From an uncultured Collinsella sp. (lineage in GTDB: Bacteria; Actinomycetota; Coriobacteriia; Coriobacteriales; Coriobacteriaceae): a stretch of DNA of 19,743 nucleotides. Shown here one piece after another: positions 9,778-16,901 of the stretch (position 1 is its first letter; every line of letters starts with the position of its first letter). The translations under genes were made by a program, and so were the position numbers. The stretch is from contig CAJLRE010000032.1 of NCBI GenBank assembly GCA_905208975.1, forward strand, positions 1 to 19,743. Direction: 5' to 3'. Under the pieces are notes generated by a model that was given only the letters and a program-made list of their open reading frames with translations, searched no databases and was not told the DNA's origin.

Positions 9778-12258
9778 CTACTCCACCGGCTTGAAGATGG
9801 TGGACTGGCCGAAGACGCTGCGGATGAGGGCTTTGGCCTCGTCCTCGGTCTGCGGGATGCTCGGGGCTGCACCCTGATGGCCGAAGGGGCCGCCCGCACC
9901 GGAGTTGGACTCCCAGGGAGCTGCAGGAGCGTCCTCCTCTTTGGGGGCAGTTGCAGCGGACTTGGGCGCGGACGCCGCACCCGGCACGTCGAACGGAGGC
10001 AGATCGTCCCCACCAGCATCGGCAACAAAACCGCCAACCATGGCATCGTCGTAGGGAACCTGCTCGGATTCCCATGGCGCAGACGGCGCGGCGGGCTGAG
10101 CCTTGGGAGCGGACGCGCGCTCGGGCGCTCGGGGCGCGGGCTCGGTCGGGAGCTTGCCCGTGGCAGGAGCGCCGGCGGGGTTGTCGGAGCGCAGCCAGGG
10201 GGCTTTGCCCAGGTCAGACGACTTGGGCGCGGGCGAGGCAGGCTTGGGCGCGGGTGTCGGAGCAGCCGGTTTGGCCATGACGGGCTTAGGCGCCGACGGG
10301 GTCGGCGCCGCTATCGGTGCTGCTTTTGGCTGCGTCGCGCTGGCGCTCGAGGATGCAGGGGCCGCCGAGGACACGGGTTGCGGGTCCGCAGATACCGCAG
10401 CCCGTGCAGATGGAGAATGCTCCTCATGTTGAGGAGCCGGCGTGCCACCCCCATCCAGGACATAGTCGACGGTACGACGACCGAAGACCGCACTGACTGT
10501 CGGCAGGACCACCGACTGCGTGTCGGCGCGTCCAAGCATCTTGATGGCAAAGGTCGAGCCCGCGGGGAACGAGACCGTGAGCCTGGAGCCGTCGTCAGCC
10601 GTGGCGCGGGCATTGAGCAAAAGCCCCGCGTAGGAAGCCTGACGCGCCTTGACACGCTCGACAACCTCGGCCCATTTGCGCTGCAGCTCTCCGGCATCCT
10701 CGACCGCGGGCGTCTCGGCAGTACCGGCGGCGGCAACCTGGGCGGCATTGTTGGACTGGGGCTTAGGTGCCGGAGCGGTGGCAGGCGCGGGAGCCGCAAC
10801 GGGCTGAGGCGTCGGAGTCGGCGCAGGCTGAGGTGCAGGCGCTGCAGGCTTGGAAGCTGACACGGACGCAGAACGGGACGCAGGCTGGGCAGCCGGAACA
10901 GCAGCACCACGGTCCCAAGGCATACCGCCCTGGCGCGCGGACGTAGCAGCGGGGGCAGCGGATGCCGCCGGAGCGGCAGCACGAGCGCCCGAAATTAGCG
11001 TCGGCTGTTGGGCAGCAGCGGGTACGGATGCTGCAGGCGCGGCGGCCTGAGCAGCAGCCACGCTCGCCGGCACGGCGCCGTTGGCAACCATGGCCTCCAA
11101 GCGGGCCACGCGCTCGGCCAATGCCTCAATCGTTAAATCGGCCTCGGGACGTGCCAGGCGCGTGCAGGCGATCTCGAGCACCAGGCGCACGTCGCTCGCG
11201 CCCCTCATCTCCAGTGCGGCATCGTCGAGCACCGTCAGCACACGGGCCAGGCGGTCGGCAGGATGCTCGCCAAAGGCAGCGGCCTCGGCAGCAAGCGCCT
11301 CGGCCTGCTCGGAGCCGCCCTCAAACAGCTCGGCACGGGCACCGGCAACGCAGGCAACGTACACGTCACGCACATGCGCCACCAGGTCGCGCGTCAGCTC
11401 CAGCAGGTCGTTTCCTTCCTCGACCTGCGCACGGATCAGTCCATAGAGCTCGGCAACATCGCGATCGGCAATGGCGCGGGAAAACTCGCCCAGAATCTGG
11501 TCCGAAACCTCGCCTAAAAGCGAGCGGGCGTCGTCCGCATGCACAGAACCGTTGCCAAAGACGCTCAGCTGCTCCAGCGTGGACAACGCGTCGCGCATAC
11601 CGCCCTTGGCATGGCGCGCCACGATAGCCAGCGCCTCATCGTCGTAATCGAAGCCCTCCTGCTCGCACACGTATGCCAGGCGACGCTCGATATCCTCGTT
11701 GCCGATGCGATGGAAATCGAAACGCTGGCAGCGCGAGAGGATGGTCTCCAGAATCTTTTGCGGGTCGGTGGTGCACAGCACAAAGATCACGTGTGCCGGC
11801 GGCTCCTCGAGCGTCTTGAGCAGCGCGTTGAACGCCGCCGTCGTGAGCATGTGGACCTCGTCGATGATATAGATCTTGTACTTGCCGCGCACCGGGGCAA
11901 AGTTGACGGAGTTGATGATTTCCTCGCGCACATTGTCCACGCCCGTGCGGGAGGCGGCATCGAGCTCGTAGACATCGGGGTGGTTACCCTCGGCAATGAG
12001 CTCGCACTCCTCGCAAGTACCGTCGGGCATGCAGCCGCTTGCACCCTCGGCGCGCGCCGCCTCGGCATTGCGGCACAGCAGCGCCTTGGCCAGAATGCGC
12101 GCCATGGTGGTCTTGCCCGTGCCGCGCGGTCCGCAGAACAGGTAGGCGTGGGACAGGCGCCCCTCGGTGATGGCGTGCTCGAGCGTCGAGACGATATGCT
12201 GCTGGCCCACCACGGAGTCAAAGGTGAGCGGGCGATACTTTCGGTACAACGATTCCAT
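9778..12258 (-). CDS. dnaX: DNA polymerase III subunit gamma/tau
   Basis: The 826-aa clamp-loader ATPase loads the sliding clamp and links polymerase cores at the replication fork. The AAA+ module shows Walker A GPRGTGKT (43-50), a four-Cys zinc motif (62, 76, 82, 85), Walker B IIDEVHML (131-138), sensor 1 CTTDP (162-166), an SRC arginine finger (175-177) and a GGMRDALS sensor-2 region (219-226). A long Ala/Pro-rich linker (about 396-518) precedes a tau-type folded segment (about 520-605), then a second Ala/Pro/Ser-rich linker (605-800) and a short conserved-looking tail ending IFKPVE. The linker carries repeated PW motifs (Trp 448, 688, 729, 782). The start at 12258 has GGGGGAG just upstream and begins with the family-typical MESLYRKYRP; in-frame upstream extension to 12369 is rejected. 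No obvious frameshift signal for a short gamma form was recognised. Confidence 0.96.
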   Translation of the reverse strand: MESLYRKYRPLTFDSVVGQQHIVSTLEHAITEGRLSHAYLFCGPRGTGKTTMARILAKALLCRNAEAARAEGASGCMPDGTCEECELIAEGNHPDVYELDAASRTGVDNVREEIINSVNFAPVRGKYKIYIIDEVHMLTTAAFNALLKTLEEPPAHVIFVLCTTDPQKILETILSRCQRFDFHRIGNEDIERRLAYVCEQEGFDYDDEALAIVARHAKGGMRDALSTLEQLSVFGNGSVHADDARSLLGEVSDQILGEFSRAIADRDVAELYGLIRAQVEEGNDLLELTRDLVAHVRDVYVACVAGARAELFEGGSEQAEALAAEAAAFGEHPADRLARVLTVLDDAALEMRGASDVRLVLEIACTRLARPEADLTIEALAERVARLEAMVANGAVPASVAAAQAAAPAASVPAAAQQPTLISGARAAAPAASAAPAATSARQGGMPWDRGAAVPAAQPASRSASVSASKPAAPAPQPAPTPTPQPVAAPAPATAPAPKPQSNNAAQVAAAGTAETPAVEDAGELQRKWAEVVERVKARQASYAGLLLNARATADDGSRLTVSFPAGSTFAIKMLGRADTQSVVLPTVSAVFGRRTVDYVLDGGGTPAPQHEEHSPSARAAVSADPQPVSSAAPASSSASATQPKAAPIAAPTPSAPKPVMAKPAAPTPAPKPASPAPKSSDLGKAPWLRSDNPAGAPATGKLPTEPAPRAPERASAPKAQPAAPSAPWESEQVPYDDAMVGGFVADAGGDDLPPFDVPGAASAPKSAATAPKEEDAPAAPWESNSGAGGPFGHQGAAPSIPQTEDEAKALIRSVFGQSTIFKPVE

Positions 12259-12374
12259 GGGTGCTCCCCCGGGTATACTGAGTCTTGTTGCCGCGGCGGC
12301 CATGCGGTCGCACGGCATACTGCATTCCATAATAACCCGTACGGCGAGCCCGCCGCGATAGGAGTCCAAAGAGC

Positions 12375-13091
12375 ATGGCAGACGCAGAGAGCAACCTCGT
12401 TCCCTCCGAAGCAGCCGACCAGGTCGAGGTCGCGCTCGAGGAGCAGGCCGCAGCCGACGACGGCATCCTGTACCTCAACGAGTACCAATACGAAAACGAC
12501 CTCGTCACCGACTTCGCCCGCCTGGTCGCCTCGCCCAGGCGTCGCGGCTCGCTGTATGTCGCCGCGGCAATTGCCGCGCTCATCGGCATCGGCATGCTGG
12601 TGGCCGGCGGCAACTGGATCAAGTTTGGCGTCGTCTTGATCGTATTCGGCGCCTTTTTGGCCTGGTGGAGCAAAAACCTGCACCACACCCTCGCCCGCGA
12701 CTTTATCGACGCCGTTGAGGCCGACGAGTCCATGGGTGGCCGCTATCGCCGCGTCGCCGCCAACGAGGACGGCCTGATGGTTTGGGGCACGAGCGGCAAG
12801 TCGCAGTTCTTCCCGTTTGAAAAGCTCGACCACGTGCTCGACGGCGAGCGCATCTTTGTGGCCATGTTCGCCGACCAGGGCGTGACGATCCCTAAGGACA
12901 CCTTTGTCCGCGGCGATGCCGAGCAGTTCGGTCCCTTCCTTAAGGCGCGCATCAACAAAAAACTCCGCATCGAGACCAAACGCAAGAAGATGAAGGCAGA
13001 AAAGGCCGCTGCCGAAGCAAAACAGGGCGACAAGCCCCAGGAGACCAAGGGCAAGCAGCGCAAGCAGAAGAAGAGCAAGAAGAAGCGGTAG
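12375..13091 (+). CDS. YcxB-like two-helix membrane protein
   Basis: The 238-aa protein has an acidic N-terminus (1-30), two adjacent transmembrane segments (about 57-78 and 80-98) and a cytoplasmic region (about 105-195). The pattern of that region (RDFIDAVEAD, an edge strand ending in F-P-F-E-K-L, then IPKDTFVRGD) matches the YcxB-like family, which is of unknown function. The C-terminus (196-238) is a highly basic Lys/Arg/Gln tail that could touch nucleic acid or membrane lipid. AGGAG stands about 10 bases before the ATG. It is divergent from dnaX across a 116-base gap that must hold both promoters; CATAAT (plus strand, near 12328) is a possible -10. The family assignment is moderate. Confidence 0.8.
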   Translation: MADAESNLVPSEAADQVEVALEEQAAADDGILYLNEYQYENDLVTDFARLVASPRRRGSLYVAAAIAALIGIGMLVAGGNWIKFGVVLIVFGAFLAWWSKNLHHTLARDFIDAVEADESMGGRYRRVAANEDGLMVWGTSGKSQFFPFEKLDHVLDGERIFVAMFADQGVTIPKDTFVRGDAEQFGPFLKARINKKLRIETKRKKMKAEKAAAEAKQGDKPQETKGKQRKQKKSKKKR

Positions 13092-13119
13092 GCCGGCCGA
13101 CACCGAAGGCGCCTCGTCC

Positions 13120-13159
13120 CGCGCCCGATTCCGGGCCGGGGCGCCTGGAATCGGGCGCG
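13120..13159. terminator. 13-bp inverted repeat between convergent genes
   Basis: Arms at 13120-13132 and 13147-13159 pair perfectly around a 14-base GC-rich loop. The repeat lies between the converging YcxB-like gene and the ABC operon and could terminate both. Neither side has a T tract, so termination would need Rho or another factor. Confidence 0.5.
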
Positions 13160-13196
13160 CGTACCGCCAATGGACCCGTTTTGCCTTGCTCTCGAG

Positions 13197-13865
13197 CTAT
13201 TTCACTTCAAACCTTAAGAGCCTCCGCTCCGGCAGATCGGTCATCTTCATCGTGTAAGTCCCGGGAAATGCTTTCTCAAAACGGACGGTCTCGTAACCTT
13301 CGAAATAGTCGTTGGTGTTCTGCATCATAAATGGGACGAGCAACTCGTTTTCTGCCCCAACCTCCACGGCAAACGCAGCAGAGCCGCCAAGGACCGGCAT
13401 GGCTTGCGTTATCAGATCGGTATTGACTACAAAATCATAGTTTGGCGCAGACTCCGGAACCAGATGCCAAACATACGCTTTGATTCCACCGTCGATATTA
13501 TCCCTATTTCTGACACGCATCTTTACGGCGATAACGCACGTGATGTCGGCATCCTTCAGTCTCGTTTTCGTATCCACGGTGCCATATTTTGAATAATCGT
13601 CATGTGCTCGTTTGAGATACTCGCGCGGCGTGAGCAACTCTGCCCCGTCTATGCAAAACGAATACCCATCAGTCACCACATCCTTCGACCCCAGAAACGC
13701 TCCATCCATCGAGAGCCATTCGCCCTCCGCGTAATATTTCTCAGGAATGACCGTCCGGTTCCCGTTAACGACGCTCACCCTCATGCCCGCAAGGCCGGCA
13801 GCAGCACAGCAAAAAAGCGCGAGCGCCGATCTTCTCGTCCACAGGGTCTTCTTCATCGCGCTCAC
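13197..13865 (-). CDS. Exported or membrane-anchored protein of ABC operon, unknown function
   Basis: The 222-aa protein has a basic N-terminus followed by a hydrophobic stretch (about 12-32) and an external beta-rich domain. The GTG start at 13865 overlaps the stop of the ATPase gene as GTGA; an internal ATG at 13856 giving MKKTLW is an equally good signal-peptide start. The body contains YSFCIDGAELLTPREYLKRA (68-87), an aromatic-rich C-terminal half and only two Cys outside the N-terminal helix. There is no clear lipobox. It may belong to one of the uncharacterised exported families of Coriobacteriia (possibly DUF5028-like), which I cannot verify. As last gene of the transporter operon it could be an accessory or immunity-type protein; this is inference. 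Confidence 0.8.
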   Translation of the reverse strand: MSAMKKTLWTRRSALALFCCAAAGLAGMRVSVVNGNRTVIPEKYYAEGEWLSMDGAFLGSKDVVTDGYSFCIDGAELLTPREYLKRAHDDYSKYGTVDTKTRLKDADITCVIAVKMRVRNRDNIDGGIKAYVWHLVPESAPNYDFVVNTDLITQAMPVLGGSAAFAVEVGAENELLVPFMMQNTNDYFEGYETVRFEKAFPGTYTMKMTDLPERRLLRFEVK

Positions 13866-14506
13866 GACCTTTCCCGAACTTTCACAACGGCACCGTCGCG
13901 CATGCAGTAAACCCGATCGGCCAGTTCCTCGAGCACCTCTCCGTCATGGCTGGACAGAAGGACCTCACGACCCGTTGATGCCGCCATCGCCACAACGCGC
14001 TTGAGCATTTCAACGCCCGCTTCGTCGAGGGCATTCGTTGGCTCATCGAGAACAAGCAGCTTCGGCTTCTCCATAATTGCCGCAGCTATCCCCAGACGCT
14101 GCTTCATCCCAAGCGAGTATGCTCGGAACTTCTTTTTTTCGTCTGCATCGAGCCCCACGAGCCGCAGGGCAGAGCGAATGTCCTCGGGGGTGGCAACGCC
14201 CTTGATCTGAGCGATGAGCTTCAGATTGTCGTAGCCAGACAGATATCCCAAAAAGGAAGGCGCCTCGATCAACATCCCCAGACTCGGCGGGAACGAGATG
14301 TCCGCCCCAAGCCTTTGGCCATCGATAGAGATTTCGCCTTCGGTAGGCTTGATCAACCCGCAAACCGCTCGCATGAGCATGGTCTTACCCGAACCGTTTA
14401 TCCCCTGAAGCCCGACCACAGTCCCAGGGTCAACCTCGATGGACACGTTGCGCAGGACATCGTTTTTACCCATGCGCTTCGATACGCCCCTTACGATCAC
14501 ACTCAT
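13862..14506 (-). CDS. ABC transporter ATP-binding protein
   Basis: The 214-aa nucleotide-binding subunit energises the two permeases encoded just upstream. Walker A is GINGSGKT (35-42), the signature is YSLGMKQ (130-136, a common variant of LSGGQ in this subfamily), Walker B is LLVLDEP (150-156) with Glu 155, and the switch His is 187. The start at 14506 is favoured by GGGGG 7 bases upstream and an ATGA overlap with the permease stop; the ORF extends in frame to 14569 without supporting signals. The type resembles peptide/bacteriocin export or self-protection ATPases (BcrA/lantibiotic immunity-like), but substrate specificity cannot be read from it. Confidence 0.95.
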   Translation of the reverse strand: MSVIVRGVSKRMGKNDVLRNVSIEVDPGTVVGLQGINGSGKTMLMRAVCGLIKPTEGEISIDGQRLGADISFPPSLGMLIEAPSFLGYLSGYDNLKLIAQIKGVATPEDIRSALRLVGLDADEKKKFRAYSLGMKQRLGIAAAIMEKPKLLVLDEPTNALDEAGVEMLKRVVAMAASTGREVLLSSHDGEVLEELADRVYCMRDGAVVKVRERS

Positions 14507-15339
14507 ATCTTGTCCCCCTTTTCTATAAGGTCGGCCCTTCGAAACCACAGTCCACCCAACGATAGGCATAACGACATAAGCCCAATTGATGACAAGACAC
14601 TCGAGCCCGCCGCGATTCCCTCTTTGACAATTCCACCCCAGCGCAACAGCATCAAGGCGTTACCCAATAGCGCCCAATGTCGTGCATATGCCGAGCAGAT
14701 CAGGTAGCTCATTAAAACCACAAACGAGACTGACGACCCAAGCACAAACCCAACCGCTGCCTGCGCAAACGCAAGCGCCTCAAAAGCAAATAAGAGACCT
14801 ATGAAAAACGGCAGCGCATCTGCCTCGGCAGCTTTGAGAAACCACGGCGCCAAATTAGCCAGTTGAAGCGACTCACCATGAATGACCGCGCTGAACGAGG
14901 AGCTCACCACCAAGCTCCAAATCACAACAGAGCAAACCACCACGAGCAGTGAAAATGCCGTTACTGCCGCCACCAAGATAAAACGCGAGACCCACCAAAG
15001 GGTTCTTGCCCGGCATCGAACAAGCGCTTGCAAACCAAACCCGTGCAACGATTCGGTCGGATAGTCGAGTGTTGTATAGAGAATAAGCAGAATGAGAAAT
15101 AGCCATCCTAGCGGAGGCACAAACATGACCCCGGGCCTAGGCTCAAACGGAGCAGATCCGGCAAACACGAGCGCAAGATTATCCGCAAACCCCAAGGTAT
15201 CCGTTCTAACCCCATACACAGAAGACAATCCGTAGGCGTACACCAAGTTCGCAACGGTCACTGCCGCAATTGCAATAAAAGTGATGATGTTCTTCTTCAA
15301 AACGGTCCTCAGGTCCGCGGCGACCAGCCTAAACAGCAT
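14503..15339 (-). CDS. ABC-2 type permease, second subunit
   Basis: The 278-aa integral membrane protein has about six predicted helices (near 19-38, 74-90, 118-145, 175-200, 203-217, 245-262). The segment after the second helix (LDYPTESLHGFGLQALVRCR, 91-110) resembles the equivalent loop of the neighbouring permease, so the two are probably diverged paralogues forming a heterodimer. The start at 15339 is chosen because GAGG lies 7 bases before it and it shares TGATG with the previous gene; an earlier in-frame ATG at 15363 lacks a site. The hydrophobic pore fits an ABC-2 exporter acting at the cytoplasmic membrane. Confidence 0.9.
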   Translation of the reverse strand: MLFRLVAADLRTVLKKNIITFIAIAAVTVANLVYAYGLSSVYGVRTDTLGFADNLALVFAGSAPFEPRPGVMFVPPLGWLFLILLILYTTLDYPTESLHGFGLQALVRCRARTLWWVSRFILVAAVTAFSLLVVVCSVVIWSLVVSSSFSAVIHGESLQLANLAPWFLKAAEADALPFFIGLLFAFEALAFAQAAVGFVLGSSVSFVVLMSYLICSAYARHWALLGNALMLLRWGGIVKEGIAAGSSVLSSIGLMSLCLSLGGLWFRRADLIEKGDKI

Positions 15340-16220
15340 CAGACCACCTCGCGTCTTTTCCACGCCCCAGAAAAAGCCAACGAAGCAAGGGTCAATAATA
15401 TGATTTCCGCAAAACCGGCTCGAATGTCTGGCCAGTTATTCAGCGATTCCGACCTGATGCTGTTGAGGATATTGCAGTTAAACCCCACACAAGCCATTAC
15501 GCCGAAGATCCAGCCATTTGCAAAATGCCACGCAACCATTAGCAGATACGGGACAATTATCGCTTTGATTCTGCTACGAAACAAAATTGAGAAGCCAGTT
15601 ACAGCCATGGATAAAGTCCCGAGCGTGACAGCATCGAACAGCGTGTATGCGAGCACATATGACAAAGGATGCGAATAAAATAGACCGGAGAAGTAGCTAT
15701 GCAGGTAAAGTCCTACGTAAGTCGACTCATCGACCCGAGGAAGATACGCAGGAAAAAGCATCGAGACGATCAGGAAATTGACGAGCAGAGGAATGGCAGT
15801 CACTGTAAACGCGGAGAGGAAAGCAGACAGCATCTTTACGTTCACGTACGCCTTTCTGGAAACGCGCGTGCATATCTGCATGTCATAACCACTCAAACGC
15901 TCAAAGAGACACGACCAAGATCCAGCCAACATTGCAAGCAGGGGCAGTACATAGAAAAACACCGACGCAGACAGTGGCGCGTTCGCGCTCACAACAATCC
16001 AGTTACCGAAGCTGCTTTCACGTGTTTGACCGAGATAATTTTCGGCTTGCACGCCAACGCCGTAACCAAAAGAAAGAAGGTTGTGGCGCTCTTTTTCCAA
16101 ATTTGCCCACGGCTCCAGCGCGGCAGCTATTGCAACTGCGACCGCAATCAAGAGAGCAAGGATAAAAGCTGGACGTCTAATCGTTTTCGACAGTTCGTAT
16201 CTTGCGAGCTTTTGGTTCAT
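15339..16220 (-). CDS. ABC-2 type permease, first subunit
   Basis: The 293-aa membrane protein has about six helices (near 18-35, 84-103, 130-156, 186-212, 218-246, 268-286). A cytoplasmic loop, FERLSGYDMQICTRVSRK (106-123), is the elbow typical of ABC-2 permeases that pair with a BcrA-like ATPase. The start at 16220 follows GGAGGAGG, and an upstream in-frame ATG at 16274 is rejected because it would cross the leader hairpin. It shares a 1-base TGATG overlap with the second permease. It lies 54 bases after the secreted-protein gene, the largest gap in this operon. Confidence 0.9.
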   Translation of the reverse strand: MNQKLARYELSKTIRRPAFILALLIAVAVAIAAALEPWANLEKERHNLLSFGYGVGVQAENYLGQTRESSFGNWIVVSANAPLSASVFFYVLPLLAMLAGSWSCLFERLSGYDMQICTRVSRKAYVNVKMLSAFLSAFTVTAIPLLVNFLIVSMLFPAYLPRVDESTYVGLYLHSYFSGLFYSHPLSYVLAYTLFDAVTLGTLSMAVTGFSILFRSRIKAIIVPYLLMVAWHFANGWIFGVMACVGFNCNILNSIRSESLNNWPDIRAGFAEIILLTLASLAFSGAWKRREVV

Positions 16221-16232
16221 ACGTCCTCCTCC

Positions 16233-16259
16233 CCCTTCCGACCCAGAAAGCCGGAAGGG
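16233..16259 (-). promoter_or_regulatory. Intercistronic hairpin before transporter genes
   Basis: CCCTTCCG (16233-16240) and CGGAAGGG (16252-16259) form an 8-bp stem with an 11-base loop. It lies between the secreted-protein stop and the GGAGGAGG of the first permease. There is no T tract. Such hairpins often set unequal expression of a secreted product and its transporter by RNA processing or protection; partial termination is also possible. Confidence 0.5.
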
Positions 16260-16274
16260 AGCCATTTCAAACAA

Positions 16275-16787
16275 CTATGCGGGAAGCTTGTGGAAATGCC
16301 CGACGCAGTCGGGGCTCCATACACCAATAACAGTGCCGTAGCCAGACTCCGCCCATGCAGTCAGTCGCGCCGCAGATCGCCCGTTCTCACGGACGAGGTT
16401 ATACATTTCCCACTGTCCCTTGTGATTCGAACGATACGTTCCCTGAGTACAATTCATGCTGCCGCTACCGCTTGTGTTATACGCACCGTCTGTATATAAC
16501 CGAAGCGGATTTCCCGTATGGCCCTGGATATCCAGATAGAGCGATGAGGAATCATCCTTTTGACGGTAGCCAGTTGCACTCGTCCCGGCACATTGAAAAC
16601 TAAATGCCTTATCGGCATTGTTCGTACAGGTCGTAATTCCCGTATCGGCGTTTTGAGTAATGCTGGAAACCTGAGAGGTGTCAAACTCCTCTTGTGCAAA
16701 CGATGCAGCGGGAACCCCTAGGGACAGACCAGCTGCAATCACCAAGCCGACTCCGATTCGAGCAATAGCGCTCCTTGGCTTAATCAT
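16275..16787 (-). CDS. Secreted four-Cys protein, DUF2712-like
   Basis: The 170-aa precursor starts at ATG 16787, with GGAG 6 bases upstream (a TTG at 16799 is less likely). It has a classical signal peptide: a basic start, a hydrophobic core (about 10-26) and a probable cleavage after SFA at 31. The mature part of about 139 residues has four Cys (54, 66, 113, 161) suited to two disulfides. It shows the pattern F-S-F, then GYRQKDDSSS, then many Ser/Thr/Tyr strands, ending in a GVWSPDC segment. This resembles small secreted DUF2712-type proteins from Gram-positive bacteria, which are poorly understood; the match is from memory of pattern only. It leads the ABC transporter operon and lies just after the LuxR gene. 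A toxin, signal or surface role is possible; none is shown. Confidence 0.85.
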   Translation of the reverse strand: MIKPRSAIARIGVGLVIAAGLSLGVPAASFAQEEFDTSQVSSITQNADTGITTCTNNADKAFSFQCAGTSATGYRQKDDSSSLYLDIQGHTGNPLRLYTDGAYNTSGSGSMNCTQGTYRSNHKGQWEMYNLVRENGRSAARLTAWAESGYGTVIGVWSPDCVGHFHKLPA

Positions 16788-16816
16788 GGCCTTCTCCAAT
16801 CAAAAGCGGTTAACAA

Positions 16817-16828
16817 TGCGTCGACGCA
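16817..16828. promoter_or_regulatory. 12-bp palindrome upstream of secreted-protein gene
   Basis: TGCGTCGACGCA is a perfect 12-bp palindrome 30 bases before the secreted-protein start. It may be an operator or lie in the leader. Chance occurrence in GC-rich DNA is quite possible. Confidence 0.3.
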
Positions 16829-16860
16829 CGGCAACCTTCGCATGAATAGAGAAAGATGTC

Positions 16861-16901
16861 TGTAAACACCCGCTATTGAGTTGATTGCTCAGGCGTTTAC
16901 A
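16861..16901. promoter_or_regulatory. TGTAAAC inverted repeat, operator or terminator
   Basis: TGTAAACACC (16861-16870) and GGCGTTTACA (16892-16901) are 10-bp arms with one mismatch, 31 bases apart centre to centre. The distal arm overlaps the stop of the LuxR gene. Read as RNA on the minus strand it is a stem with a 21-base loop and no T tract, so it is a weak terminator. As DNA it is two half-sites about three helical turns apart in front of the secreted-protein operon, suitable for the adjacent regulator. Confidence 0.45.

Noticed and set aside
11539..13103. Long ORFs antisense to dnaX and to the YcxB-like gene (plus strand 11539-12639, minus strand 11787-13103).
   Set aside because: Both span real genes and the divergent promoter region, and parts of their translations are frame-shifted copies of the true genes' low-complexity composition.
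16275..16787. Lactococcin 972-type bacteriocin precursor.
   Set aside because: The mature region is too long and lacks that family's short Trp-rich pattern; the resemblance to DUF2712-type secreted proteins is better.
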